This document shows, piece after piece, positions 11,036 through 21,852 of a stretch of DNA of 64,000 bases; the first letter of the stretch is position 1; each line of letters begins with the position of its first letter. A program made the position numbers and the translations under genes. This DNA is from Leptura quadrifasciata (Eukaryota; Arthropoda; Insecta; Coleoptera; Cerambycidae): positions 13,560,171 through 13,624,170 of the forward strand of contig OY776678.1 in the NCBI GenBank assembly GCA_963675555.1. The letters run 5' to 3'. The notes below the pieces were generated by a model, which worked only from the letters and a program-made list of their open reading frames with translations, searched no databases and was not told the origin of the DNA.

Positions 11036-12030
11036 ATCACAAAAGATCTTTTAGGTTGAAGTGAAGTAAGGCTATTCGAAACCAAACGACACCGTAAAAC
11101 AATCTACAATCAAAATTGTGAGAAAAGCCTTCTTCAGATATAGAAAACGACAAAGAGATGGTGTACTGTCATTTAAACACTTATAATTCAGTCCGACATG
11201 CTATAGCATAACTCATTGATGTTTTTCTCGGAAACCCAATTGATTTTTGAGTAAATTAAAGTTATTGAGGTGCATTTCTACTTGGCAAATACCTCAAATA
11301 ATTGCCATTAATTTCAATATCGATTGCATATTTCAGTATATCTTCTGCGAAACATCTCACAGAAGAGGAGAAATTGATGTGTTGTTCTTCTGCAACAACT
11401 CCAGTAAATTATTATTAAATAAAGTTCATTCTGACGCTTCTGGTACAGTATATTCAACGTGCGAGCTCGCAACAAAACTAATGGCACGAGAAAAGCCATG
11501 CCTCAAATAATATCACGGCAAACTGACACTTTCATCTTAGAAATAGCCCGGGGCCCCGGATTTGCCCAGAGCCATGACGCGATGTCAAGAAAGTTTAACG
11601 GTGAAAACGACGGCTTCGAATTCGCCTAATGGTTCGTCTTTGTCACGGGACAGCTAGCCATGTTTCACGTTTGCACGTTTCTTGTTTCTCCTATAATGTT
11701 GAGCTGGCTGGGCAACTGTAGCTGCTCTTAGAGGTCCCTATTCTAAGATACACTGATGGATGACTCGGGAATCCACATATAGATCAATACATCTAGAAGC
11801 CACGCATGAACAGCCTGGGACCACTTCGTTAATAAGTTATTTGCATTATGTGTCGGTGTGTTTGACTTCAGGCTGGAGCAATCTATTATTCATACCTATT
11901 ACATATCTTCTGAGTCTTTCAAATAAATACGGTGTGGAACAACCAATTGGAATAAATTCAGCATTTCAATTGTGGTGCATATTTATAAAAAATCCCGAGA
12001 CACGTCGATTTTGGATTCTGAAATGACATC
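11036..12030. other. 3' UTR of LINE 4, then DNA with no recognised gene
   Basis: The first about 150 bases are probably LINE 4 untranslated sequence. Frames at 11,247-11,510, 11,314-11,499 and 11,760-12,026 show no domain and are judged chance frames. Near 12,020 the text GACATCCTGTA resembles a mariner end facing outward to the right, but no partner end was found. Confidence 0.45.
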
Positions 12031-12249
12031 CTGTAACGTACAAATTTCATCCCTGAATTCAACCCCCTTCGAGTGGCAGTTGCAACCCCTAAATTTTTAA
12101 ATGGGAAGTAGGGGTTTGTAATACCTCATTTGAAAGAGCTTTTCATTCTCTATTCAAAAATGCTATGGTTTTAATATTTATTGCAAAAATTAACTGTAAA
12201 AACATTATTTATGTGCTTCACGTAATTCACAATAGCAAACTGGAAAAGA

Positions 12250-12950
12250 AACTTAATTTTAATGTAGAAAATGTTTAAAATGAGTTCCTTGAATGTCTTG
12301 GCAGCATCCTAATCGTAAATAAAAATGTCTTCTAACGTTTTTCAACATCTGAGGCGTGACTTCTTAAGTCAGCTATATCGCCTGGCTTAGTTCTGTATAC
12401 CATACTTTCACATATCCTCATAGAAAGAAATTTAACAGTGTAAGATCAGGAGAACGTGCTGCCCATTCTAGCGATCCTCGCCTCCCTAACCACCGATTTG
12501 GAAATGTTAAGTTGAGGTATTGATATTGACATCGATTCGGTAATGTGGTGGTCCCATCTTGATGGATACATATTACATCCGCTGGAACTTGTGGATTTGC
12601 TTGAGCAGGGTATAAGTTTGCCAAAGTTGGCGCGACATTATTTTGGAGCAGAGCTAAATAATTATCTCCATTCAACGGAAAGAGACCAATGACATGGTTT
12701 CCAGTTATCCCCGCCCAAACATTAACCTTTTTAGGATTTTGCGTATATAATTCTCTTATCCAGTGAGGATTTTCATTATCAAAGTAACGACAGTTTTGAC
12801 GATTAACATGGCCATGAAGAGTAAAAGTCAACTCATCCGAAAACAAAATATTTTCCAATTGGATAACATAGCCTTCTAACCTTTACATCATTTGTTCACA
12901 AAAATACGTATACGGGGGATGCACTTTGAACATTTACTGACTATTAATTA
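12250..12950 (-). mobile_element. Mariner-like relic F
   Basis: This minus-strand mariner-like transposase relic contains the catalytic region and C-terminus but no clear N-terminal DNA-binding part. Below 12,418 the frame continues with breaks as MVYRTKPGDIADLR and similar text, the usual C-terminal helix region. No terminal inverted repeats were identified. Confidence 0.8.
12418..12858 (-). pseudogene. Mariner-like transposase catalytic core, third acid lost
   Basis: This 146-residue frame shows the first acidic motif ILFSDELTFTLHG, then VNVWAGITGNHVIGLF, the second acid in CIHQDGTTTLPNRC, and WAARSPDLTLLNFFL, where the third acid of the family (normally Asp) is Asn. The spacing from the second Asp to that position is 42 residues, the same as in the other mariner relics of this window. 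It cannot be active as written. Confidence 0.85.
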
Positions 12951-13019
12951 ATCTTTTAATATATCTTTTATTATCAAAATGAATCATTTCGGACAGAACA
13001 CTTGTTATGCTACAACTAA

Positions 13020-13257
13020 TAGATCCTATAGTGGAAGATCAGGAAAAGGGTCAGTTTGTGGAGGTTACTTTCTGCGACTTACAGAAGACATTCGATTGTC
13101 AGTCACACCAGATGCTTCTTGATAAATTAAAACATTACAATTTCAGTAAAGCTAAAGTAACATAAATTAGTGCACATGCTTGAACAGCGCTGTCTCAGAT
13201 ATAAAAATTATTAACAAAGGAGTCCCACAGGGATCAGTATTAGACCTCTTACTGTTA
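13020..13257 (+). mobile_element. LINE 5 reverse transcriptase fragment
   Basis: Plus-strand pieces read GQFVEVTFCDLQKTFDCQSH (the first RT Asp motif) and, after a break, NKGVPQGSVLD, the PQG motif. The fragment is cut off at its right end where a SINE begins. Confidence 0.75.
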
Positions 13258-13440
13258 TATAAATAAATAAACACCATAGAAATTAGACAACCCCCAATTC
13301 CAGAAGTCAGGGCTTGTGCGGAAGGGGGTTACACATTGAAAAAACGCGGACATACAAACATTTCCTCTGACAGTGCCGGAGCCAGGATTCGAACCCGGTA
13401 GTGCGATGTCTGTGTGATTAATCGCGATTGCCACCTCGCG
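13257..13440 (-). mobile_element. tRNA-derived SINE family A, copy 1 (head truncated)
   Basis: On the minus strand this reads the B-box region (GGGTTCGAATCCTGGC at about 13,395-13,380), then the family body (ATGTCCGCG, CCCCCTTCCGCAC, TTGGGGGTTGTCTAATTTCT) and a TTTATTTATTTA tail at 13,257-13,268. Compared with the copy at 24,750 the A-box end is missing. It sits against LINE 5. Confidence 0.85.
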
Positions 13441-13489
13441 GTTACCGCGATGACGTAAAACTAAAAATTTAAAGAATTTTAAGAGAAGA

Positions 13490-14565
13490 AAAAATGAAGG
13501 GGATGTTCAGAAACCTAAAGCGAAGTCTGAAAGAAAAAAATAATATTAGACAAATCTGGAATTTGTCTAATATTGAAATTCAACGGAAAGTTCATAAGTT
13601 CTTCTATGATAATGAAATCCCTACTATTAAGAAAATTTTACAGTCCCTGAATGATGAACATATACCTAAAATGGGCAAGTCGATGTTAAAAAAATGTTTG
13701 CTTTGCATGATATGAACTTTGTATTTGCAAAAGGAAAGAGAATAGCCTCCTACTTGAGAGAAATGATATTATTTGTTGGCGAAGGAATTATATTCGGGCA
13801 ATTAGAGCTGCCCGTGAAAGAGGAAGAAAATGCTGCTATTATTTAGATGAGACGTGGTTAAATGAAGAACATACTGTAACACAATTTTGGCAAGACAGAA
13901 ATGTAAAAAGTGTTCGTCAAGGCCATATGGAAGATTGGTCAAAATGATTAAAAATGACAACAGGAAAAATAAAACGCTTAATAATAACGCACATAGGAAG
14001 TGATTCAGGATTCGCGGAAGATGGACTTCTATCGTTCGTGTCGAAAAAAAGTGGCGATTATCATGAGGACATGAATGCGGATGTTTTCTAGGAATGGTTT
14101 GCAAAAATTCTTGCTAAGATTGAACCCGGATCTGCCGTTATTATGGATAACGCCCCGTACCACAGTCGATTACTGGAGAAATTACCAACCAGTGCATGGC
14201 GAAAAGCGCAAATTCAAGAATGGGTAGATGATAAAGGTATCCTATTCGATCGTGCTTCGGTGAAAGCCGAACAGCTAACCCTAGCGAAACAGCAGTCGCC
14301 GATATATAAGAAATATATTGTGGATGAAATGGCTAAAGCTAGAGGTATTGAGGTATTACGGCTGCCGCCTTACCACTGTTAACTCAATCCCATTGAGCTT
14401 ATTTGGACTGAAGTAAAGGGGAACATGCAAGGGAAAATAGAACTTTTAAATTATAACATGTAAAAGGCCTTCTATCCAATGCATAAAACAAGTTACAGCT
14501 GATTATTGGCAAAAATGCATAGGTCACGTTAAAAAAGTTAAAAAAAATGTGGAATACGAATATTC
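13490..14565 (+). pseudogene. DD82E-type DDE transposase, copy 1
   Basis: This is a broken transposase of the IS630/Tc1/mariner superfamily. It starts with a helix-turn-helix-like region (RQIWNLSNIEIQRKVHKFF, IPTIKKILQSLN). The first acid is in CYYLDETWLNEEHT near 13,838-13,880, the second in VIMDNAPYHSRLLEKL (14,143 on), and the Glu in LNPIELIW near 14,385-14,408, preceded by LRLPPYHC and an in-frame stop. Counting residues, 82 lie between the second Asp and the Glu, far more than the 34-41 of ordinary Tc1/mariner. Stops and at least two frameshifts make it non-functional. I recall a DD82E group named Sailor; that name is from memory and unverified. A second, diverged relic is at 27,265-28,110. 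Terminal repeats were not located. Confidence 0.85.
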
Positions 14566-14711
14566 GGATTAACGCAGTGATTGAGCCAATAAAAGTAAAT
14601 GTAGGAACCAGCAGTGATAGTGACAGTGGTGAGTGAGTGATAATCTGTGATAGTGTCATGTAGTGATTGTGATATTATGAATTACTTATTGTGGAAAATT
14701 ATTGTTGGTAA

Positions 14712-14870
14712 GTTTTGTTTTTTATTACATTATTTTAACAAGAAAGTTTTTTTATGTTATAGAACAGCTATTTATTTTTAACTTTGGCATGTTTTGTTTT
14801 TAATTATTCTATTTTAACAAGAAAGTTTTTTATGTTGTTAGAACAGTTATTTATTTTTAAGTTGTAAGTC
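14712..14870 (+). repeat. Two tandem copies of a 79-bp unit
   Basis: The segments 14,712-14,790 and 14,791-14,870 align end to end, sharing TTTTAACAAGAAAGTTTT and AACAG(C/T)TATTTATTTTTAA. They lie just downstream of the DD82E transposase relic and may belong to its 3' untranslated part. Confidence 0.75.
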
Positions 14871-15539
14871 TATTTATTTATTTTCTTTTTTAACCTGTTA
14901 CTCCCTAATTAACAACCCTGTCACCATCCTTTCCCGGCAAGGAATATGCTCACGCCTCTACGTTGGTTCTTGCTGGGCAATAAGAACTACTGGCATGGTT
15001 AAAATTTTTATAAACATCAACCATTATACAGTTTTAATGTCGGATTACGTAAGTATTCCACTCCTAATAAAATTATGCCTGCCATTAAAAATTTTCTTAA
15101 AAGAACTACAGTTTTTCTTTTTGGCTGGGTTGAGAGTGAAAACAAATTTAATTATATTTGTTTTTTATTTTATGAAATATTATTATTTTATATATACCTA
15201 CATAAATACGTATGTGGCGCCACTGAGTGCCCGAGATATACGATTTCTTTATTTCTTTCCAAGTTTGTTTACGACTGAATAGTTAATCGAGCAAATTATT
15301 AGGTATAAAGGCGGCACGTTAAATCATTTACTCCATGCGGTCGACTAGGTCATTAAGATTGTTTGTGGTAGTTGTGGTTTCCATTTTTAGTAGGCGGATA
15401 AAACTTAATATATTTCTCTCGATTCAATGGGATTATATGGTAGAACGAGGTGCCGCTTTAGTATCAAATAAAAGCTACTATCCTTCGACGAGAGTGCCGC
15501 CTACTTTTTGCGTTACTGACTCGAGTTTTCGGTCGAAGT
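14871..15539. other. No recognised gene
   Basis: Frames at 14,995-15,282, 15,075-15,278 and 15,335-15,540 overlap one another in different frames and show no domain. Nothing else is recognised until LINE 6 begins. Confidence 0.5.
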
Positions 15540-16072
15540 ATATCTACATCTGCATTTTATATGTCAATCAAAACTTGGAACAGTATACAAATCAAACCTG
15601 CTATCACGACCATAATACTAGTGGTACGGAAAACTTAAGAACTGAATATTTCAGACTGAATTTGAGTAGAAATGATAGAAATTAATATGGGTCTAAATTA
15701 TACAATAAGTTACCGCAACACACCTCCCTCTTGGTAGATTTAAAATGGCTATAAAAACATATCTGCTCCAAAACCCGTTTTACAGCATTCATGATTTCTT
15801 AATCTCCGATATGACATCTCTATGATTTGATTTATTGTAAGAAGTAGAATGGCTTTTAATGTTTTTAAAATATTGTGTGTTTCTATGACCATTGTTATTA
15901 TGTTTATTATATATTTTGTTATTGTAGTTTGTAGTAAGTAGTATTGCGTTTACTTATTGCATGTTATTTATTTCTCTATTTAGTTTATGTTATATATCTT
16001 CATCTCATGTACCTGACGTGTGTAAACCATTTTATATGTTAAACGCAAATAAATTCTGATTCTGATTATTTA
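15540..16072 (+). mobile_element. LINE 6, C-terminal and 3' end
   Basis: The plus strand reads YICILYVNQNLEQYTNQTCY and then YHDHNTSGTENLRTEYFRLN to the stop at 15,683; beyond the stop the protein-like text YGSKLYNKLPQ continues. This is the closing part of a CR1/Jockey-like ORF2. The 3' UTR runs to a tail of TTCTGA units (AATTCTGATTCTGATT) at about 16,055-16,070, a typical LINE microsatellite tail. Confidence 0.8.
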
Positions 16073-17215
16073 CAATGTTGTCTTATTGACAAAATGAATG
16101 TTTTGAATTCAGTTTTATTCAAATTCCACGGCATATTTACTTGAAAAGCGTATTTTTTTCGATATTTTAATTATTATCCACCAAAGCACTTGTGTATTTG
16201 GGTTAATATCAAACCGACTTTCGATTTGACTTTCTATTTTTAGTTTACTAACCGGCTACTTACAGCATCAAGGACCAAATACGCTATTAACATGAACTGT
16301 ATATGAATAAAGTAGTACTTACTACTAGATTCTAAAGTTTAAAATAACCCTATTCTGGGAGCCCACATCAAAACAGCCGGCCATGCTAATTTGACGTACC
16401 TTCTCTCAACACAAAATAAAACCTATCCGACTCTGGTAACGTCGCTCGGGCTCAGGTAGCGGGCCCAAAGTGCCGTTCCGGTCTACGAGCAATATGTAAC
16501 AGTTACATAAATTTAAATTTGCATACAATTTATAATTCTCCATCCAGCTGTATACCTGGTCAGAAAAAAGGGGTTTGTGATTAAAATGAAGAGCGCCGGG
16601 CGTCACCGAAAGGGCAAAATAAAGCACACATTACAGATGTTCGCAGAGATAACAGCCAACGAACGCACAGAATGTGTTGAGCTGTCCCGGCTGGCCCCCG
16701 AATCGGTCACATTCTGAGCCTGGTAAATTATATATGCGCGATGTGAGTACATAATTTGGTTACAACATTTGCATATGGCGGCTGCAATGCTTCCAAATTC
16801 ACTCTGGGGATGTGGTTTAAGCTTGGAGAGTACTTTATCAACTGCAGGGGCGGATTCACTTCAAAGGAATGAATGCCAGGCGAAAAGTCGATGGGTAGAT
16901 CGGAGATTGGACGTTTACTTGGCAAGATTTGAAATGTGCTTTCTGTTTATTGCGAACTTCACTGATATGGTCTGAAATTATATTCAGGACGTTTCACTGT
17001 GATTAAAACGATCCGTTCTTCTTTCCTATTAATTTGTTCAAATTAAAACTATACATAATGATAAATAATTAACATCTTCAAGTAACAATCTACATCAGTA
17101 CATAAAGATTATAATCCACTCAGGTTTAATTTCTCTAAGTAGTTCTTCTAAGACTTCATATTTTGGGCAAAAATTGTAAAGTATCACAAGAATTAGTGAA
17201 TACATCTCGTCCTAT
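16073..17215. other. No gene recognised
   Basis: Single-copy-looking sequence. The GC content rises at 16,370-16,720. Frames at 16,406-16,627 (minus), 16,728-16,925 (minus) and 16,769-16,975 (plus) have no recognisable content, and the last two are shadows of each other. Confidence 0.45.
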
Positions 17216-17221
17216 AACACC

Positions 17222-18796
17222 ACAAAGTTTGTAAACGAGCCTACAAGAATATCACAAAATTTATCTACATGTATAGATTATATTTGTACAAATTTTAAAT
17301 CATTTAACATAACATGTACAGTTGTGGAAAATGCAGTATCTGATCATACTGATCAAATGTTGTCATCGAGTTTAATTTCGCAAGATCATGGAGATGATTA
17401 TGTATTATGCTAGACAACGGGAAATATGTTGTAACACTGATGTTCGATTTATCAAAAGCGTTTGGTACGGTCGATAAAAGCTACTTAAAAGATAAATTAT
17501 ATAACATGGGTTTCTGACGAAACATATTGAATTGGATTATGTCTTACATGGACGGCAGGACATTAAGAGTCAAATTAAATAATGAACTTTCTGCAGTAAA
17601 AAATTTAAATCTTGGAGTTCCTCAAGCCTCCGTGCTTGGTCCATTCCTTTTTCTACTTTACGTAAATGACATGCCTTATTATATAAAAAGTGGACATGTA
17701 ACTATGTTTGCAGATGACACCATCGTAACTGTATCTGCCGACACCCCTGAAGAGGTAGAACGGCTAGTTCATAATGTTATGGATGAACTAGGAATGTGGT
17801 GTCAAAGGAATAGACTCATCTTAAATGAGAGAAAAACGGTTTGTTTGAATTTTAGTTTGCAAAGGCGGCTACCATCCACAGTAATCCATGACCATCTAAC
17901 TTTGGCAGAATTAGGTAAATTGTTGGGAACTAACCTAGATATGAAATTATCTTTTGATATACACATTGATTCTGTATGCAAAAGGTTAAACAAAGCCTAT
18001 TTTGCTATTCTTCAATTAAAAGATGTACTAGATGAAAGGGAATTGCTGCAAACATATTATGCATTGGCCTACCCTCATATTTCTTACAATATAATCTGTT
18101 GGGGAAATGCTAAGGATCGGGAGCGAGTATTCATAGCTCAAAAAAGAATAATTAGGCTAATTTATAACTTACAACCACGTGAATCATGTCGGGATTCGGG
18201 ATATATTTAAAAACAAGAAGATCCTTACGACACCTAGTATATATATATACTAAAGTGTTTATGCTTCACTAAGAAAAACATAAATATTTTTTAAACAAGA
18301 TCAGAAAATCATTTATATAATATGAGACACGGCCAATTATTGTCGATTCCTAGGCATTCCACAACAAGATATGAACATTCCCCATATTATAACTGTATAC
18401 TGCTATACAATGTGTTGCCTAACGAAATTAAAATCTTAACGAACTTTTTTTTATACATTTAAAAAGAAAATAAAAGAATTATTAATTTTGAATTCATTTT
18501 ATAACATAAAAGACTTTTTATATTCAGATTTTTTAATCCCATAGTGGATTGTTTCTTGTTTTTAAACTGTTATCTTGTATTTTTGTTTTTAGCGATTGAT
18601 GTATCTATTAGTGTCATGTAATTTTAACGTATTATCTTTTCTTTTATAATGTTAGTGTTAAGATAATTGTTATATACACTTTTCTATTTGTTCTTCTTTG
18701 TTACATATACATATATTTACTACTTTTTCCCTGACTTAACCATATATACACTGTATCATAAATGGTTAATAAATATTCTATTCTATTCTATACAGA
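17222..18796 (+). mobile_element. LINE 7, internally deleted
   Basis: This plus-strand element begins with the end of an AP-like endonuclease (TKFVNEPTRISQNLSTCIDY, then ENAVSDHTDQM at 17,222-17,365). It jumps straight to the RT first-Asp motif (VTLMFDLSKAFGTVDKS at about 17,430-17,480), so the linker and the first RT blocks were deleted. The RT continues at 17,527-18,210, then a frameshifted C-terminus (RHSTTRYEHSPYYNCILL, LPNEIKILTNFF) and a 3' UTR. The tail ATTCTATTCTATTCTAT lies at 18,777-18,796. Confidence 0.88.
17527..18210 (+). pseudogene. LINE 7 reverse transcriptase core
   Basis: This is a 227-residue open stretch. The order is NWIMSYMDGRTLRVKLNNE, NLGVPQASVLGPFLFLLYVND (PQA instead of the usual PQG), VTMFADDTIVT (FADD catalytic pair), MWCQRNRLILNERKTVCLNF, LLGTNLDMKLSFDIHIDSV, and a thumb-like part with YPHISYNIICWGN. 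The frame stops at 18,210, and the C-terminus goes on in another frame. The first catalytic Asp lies upstream in a frame separated by a stop at about 17,517. Confidence 0.88.
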
Positions 18797-19580
18797 AATT
18801 GCTTAGTACCACGAATTATAATACATTTGTATCATATGTTAGCAGAAAAACATGGTTAAAAGTCTATAATTGTAGTGATGTAAACAAAGCATTTGAAATA
18901 TAATTTTATATTGATCAAACCAAACATAAAAAACTGGGTAACTAAAGGAATACAGATTTCTTCCAAAAACTTAAAATACCTATATTCTAGGATGAAAATA
19001 AGAAAGACATAGCTTTTTACAAACGTTACAAACAAGTATATCGGAGAGTGTAAAAAGCGGTAAAAAAACCATTACAATAATTCTTATTATAACAGGGAAC
19101 AAAACAAAATAAAAGCTGCAGGGAATATTAACAATGGTATAAAAAATAAAAATACCAAATAAAATATATCTGAAATATATACAGATAATAATATTGTAAC
19201 AGATATTAGAGAAGTAGCTGCTTTTTTAATAATTATTTTATGGATGTACCAGAGCAATTAAATAGTAAACTAGACAATAATAACCGAGGAACTCAATTTA
19301 ATTTAAATTAAGAATATCCGACAATGTTCTTAGACCCTATCGACGAGGAAATAGTTTACAATACAATAGTTATTCTAAAAAACTCTAATTCTGTGAGGTG
19401 GATGATATAAGCTCAAATATTTTAAAATCTGTAGCTCATTTTGTTGTGCAGCCATTTACTTATTGTATTATGTTTTAATATTTTAAACCCCGCACAGCAT
19501 TGTTTCAGGAAGGGAAAATCGACCGCATCAGCCATTTTTGATGTTTTGAATATTGTCCTGTTCCTGTCTTCGCCAACTTG
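18797..19580 (+). mobile_element. LINE X, plus-strand fragment
   Basis: It starts immediately after the tail of LINE 7. It holds the region between endonuclease and RT (NWVTKGIQISSKNLKYL, AFYKRYKQVYRRV, then AAGNINNGIKN) with several stops, and reaches FNILNPAQHCFRKGKSTASA near 19,470-19,540, an RT motif. The same FNILNPAQ-x-FRKGKST text occurs on the opposite strand at 20,560-20,660, so both are fragments of one LINE family. Confidence 0.8.
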
Positions 19581-19849
19581 TGTTTGGAATTCTTCTTATT
19601 TTTTCAGATATCAGCTTTTAAGAAGTTTACAGATAGATTGGTTATAAGATTCTGTCATGTTGATGAAGTGTCAAGTGTAAATGCTTAAAATCAATTTTTA
19701 ATAATGCACTGGAAGTTATCTGGTTGGAGAAGCACACATGGTGTATTCGAGTGTAGTGGTCAAATGTTTTGGCGGTTTGAAAAGGTTTTTGGGCATCAAA
19801 TATAGTAGTTTGTTAAGAGTGGCCTTTATACGAAAACGTTTCCCACCGC
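19581..19849. other. Unassigned spacer between LINE fragments
   Basis: About 270 bases with no recognised similarity; they separate LINE X (plus) from LINE Y (minus). Confidence 0.4.
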
Positions 19850-20345
19850 CATGTTCCAGGCCCAGCGTAGGGTTGTCTCCTTAAACAAGACTACCATGCC
19901 ACAAGGTGAAGGAGGCACTAGACGCTCATTGAAAAATTCAGTAGTTCTTGGTCTATTACTTATTATAGTGCTACTGCATAAGATACGAATTTGCATCCAA
20001 CGATTTTTATCAAGTAAATCATTTATAAAAAACAGAAATAGACTAGGTTCTAAGACGGTGCCTTGGGGTACGCCAGTTTTTAATATTTCTTTTTGAGCCA
20101 AGAGCATGATCTATTTTTACTTGATGGGCTCTATTTGACTGGTATTGTTTCAATAAATTGTAAAGATTCCCGCTTTGTTGGGCTTATCTAATAGTTGGTC
20201 ATGGATCACAATGTCAAACGCTTTCTGGAGTCGAAAAAATAGCTAAAACCTTTTCGCGCTTCTCAACATGTTATAATCGTGTCAATTAATATTTGAAGAA
20301 GATTTTCTGTGCTTAAACTTGTTTGGAACCTATACTGATTTACAA
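19850..20345 (-). mobile_element. LINE Y fragment
   Basis: Minus-strand RT pieces: KAFDIVIHDQLLDKPNKAGI near 20,240-20,170 and LKTGVPQGTVLEPSLFLFFI at 20,080-20,020. The YADD region has decayed (ILCSSTI). The plus-strand frame at 19,851-20,096 is a shadow. It joins LINE X (minus) at about 20,345 and differs from it in sequence. Confidence 0.75.
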
Positions 20346-21305
20346 AAATAATAATGGCCCCAGAATTGATCCTTGTGGGACACCATATTTAATTTATATT
20401 ATCAATTTCTACTAATTGCTTGCGACCCATAGATACGACTTTAATAATTCACTAACTTTATCCCTTAAACCATATGCTTCCAGATTTTACGATCTACCAA
20501 ATCAAATACTTTACTTAAATCCATAGATAAGCCAACAGTTTTTTTATTGTCATCTATATTCTCATAAACAATATTCAAAAAATCAGAAATGGCTGATTTG
20601 GTCGATTTTCCCTTCCTGAAACCACGCTGTGCGGGGTTTAAAATATTAAAACATAATACAAAACAAATAATTTTATATAAGATCTTCTCAAATATTTTCG
20701 ACAGATCTCTGCCGAATCTCGGCATGCCGGTATGATCTTTAGTTCTGAAATCAGTGTCTGTCTCATTCCACCGAGGGCTCCTATAATCAGTACCACTATT
20801 TTAACAGAATGGCCTGGATAAAGCCTGCGGAGTTCGAAGAGCAAATCTCGATATTTTGTCCGTTTTTCCTCCTCTTTCAAGACAATGTTGCTCTCAGCAG
20901 GAGCTGAGAATTCCACGACATACATTGTCTTCAGTTGGCGGTCGAGGAGTACTATGTCAGGCTTGTTGGCTTGTATTTGCCTGACGATGAGAAACGAATA
21001 GTTTCAATAAATTAGACACTTCTTATTCCCCACAACGGACTGTTGGAGATCCCTCTCTCCAGAGGCATAAAGTTTAAGGTCATCCATATAAAATAGATGG
21101 GTGACCTTATGCCTCCTGTCGCCGGGGGTACCGCGGTTATTATTATTATTATTATTACTAATATTTTGGTACTTTTATTTTTTATACTATTGTTAATAAT
21201 ATTCCATACAGCCTTTATTTTGTTTTATTCCCTTTTATAATAAGAATTATTGTAATGGTTTTTTGCCGCTGTTATCACTCTTCGATATACTTGTTAAAGC
21301 AAGAC
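20346..21305 (-). mobile_element. LINE X, minus-strand copy split by another LINE
   Basis: Two blocks match the plus-strand LINE X: 21,305-21,151 (the pre-RT text shared with 19,020-19,160, for example AACCATTACAATAATTCTTA) and 20,725-20,346 (LSKIFEKILYKII, CFNILNPAQRGFRKGKST, KTVGLSMDLSKVFDLVDRK, then a decayed PQGSILGPLLF). Between them lies about 425 bases of an unrelated LINE, so this copy was interrupted by insertion or rearrangement. Confidence 0.8.
20726..21150 (-). mobile_element. Fragment of a restriction-like-endonuclease LINE
   Basis: Two blocks are visible on the minus strand. At 21,110-21,050 the text VTHLFYMDDLKLYASGERDL is an RT catalytic motif of the YMDD type. After an internal deletion, 20,985-20,735 reads KPDIVLLDRQLKTMYVVEFS, KEEEKRTKYRDLL, and VKIVVLIIGALGGMRQTL. 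The PD-(D/E)xK-like KPDIV...VEFS followed by E-K-x-x-KY and an IIGALGG strand is the pattern of the C-terminal restriction-like endonuclease of R2/R4/NeSL-type LINEs (family knowledge). This lineage differs from all other LINEs in the window. It is flanked by a (TTA)n tract at 21,137-21,160. Confidence 0.75.
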
Positions 21306-21740
21306 GTGCGCACTTTGTATGATTGTACGCATGATGCGCACGCCTTTTTTACTTTTTAGTATGACTTTAAGAAAAGAGTTTTAAAAAATATATATTTTTT
21401 TATTTTCTACTTTTTAGTCACACTTTATTTATAACGTATAGAACAATTTACATAAATTCTTTCATTGGAGCTGGGTTCCAATGTATAAACCTAACGGCAT
21501 TCCATTATGTCACCGGAAATCCTAGAAGTCTCTGATCAGGCGAGAAACCTTTTGTATTCTACGTTTTGCCGGAGGAGCCGGTTGGATAGTATATTTAACC
21601 AATTTTCGCCCCCGCGCCCCCTACGTGCGAATATTTTCAAAATTAACGGCGGAATACTGTATTGTCATCCGATTTTAGTAACTGTGCAAAATTTCACCAA
21701 TTAATTATGTCTAGAAGTGTGTTAAATGAAAGCAAGTAAA
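21290..21740 (-). repeat. Palindromic repeat family R, copy 1
   Basis: This is the reverse-oriented copy of a repeat also found at 25,570-26,045 and 31,660-33,495. Shared blocks include GTGCGCAC (21,308-21,315), the text around TTTTTACTTTTTAGTA (21,345-21,362), GAGGAGCCGGTTGGAT near 21,571, GCGCCCCCTACGTGCG and AACTGTGCAAAATTTCA near 21,680. The end containing GTGCGCAC is palindromic. A plus-strand frame at 21,507-21,704 is a chance frame. Confidence 0.75.
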
Positions 21741-21852
21741 AATGTATTGAATATACATAGCACTCCATTTAAAAAAGACACTTGACTGTACAATCTTAGT
21801 TCATAATGCATACATACTGGAAAATAATTTCCGGTTATTTATTTTAGTAATT

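Noticed and set aside
15335..15685. Single 116-residue gene
   Set aside because: Only the part after about 15,540 is meaningful, and it is the LINE 6 C-terminus; the start is unrelated DNA.
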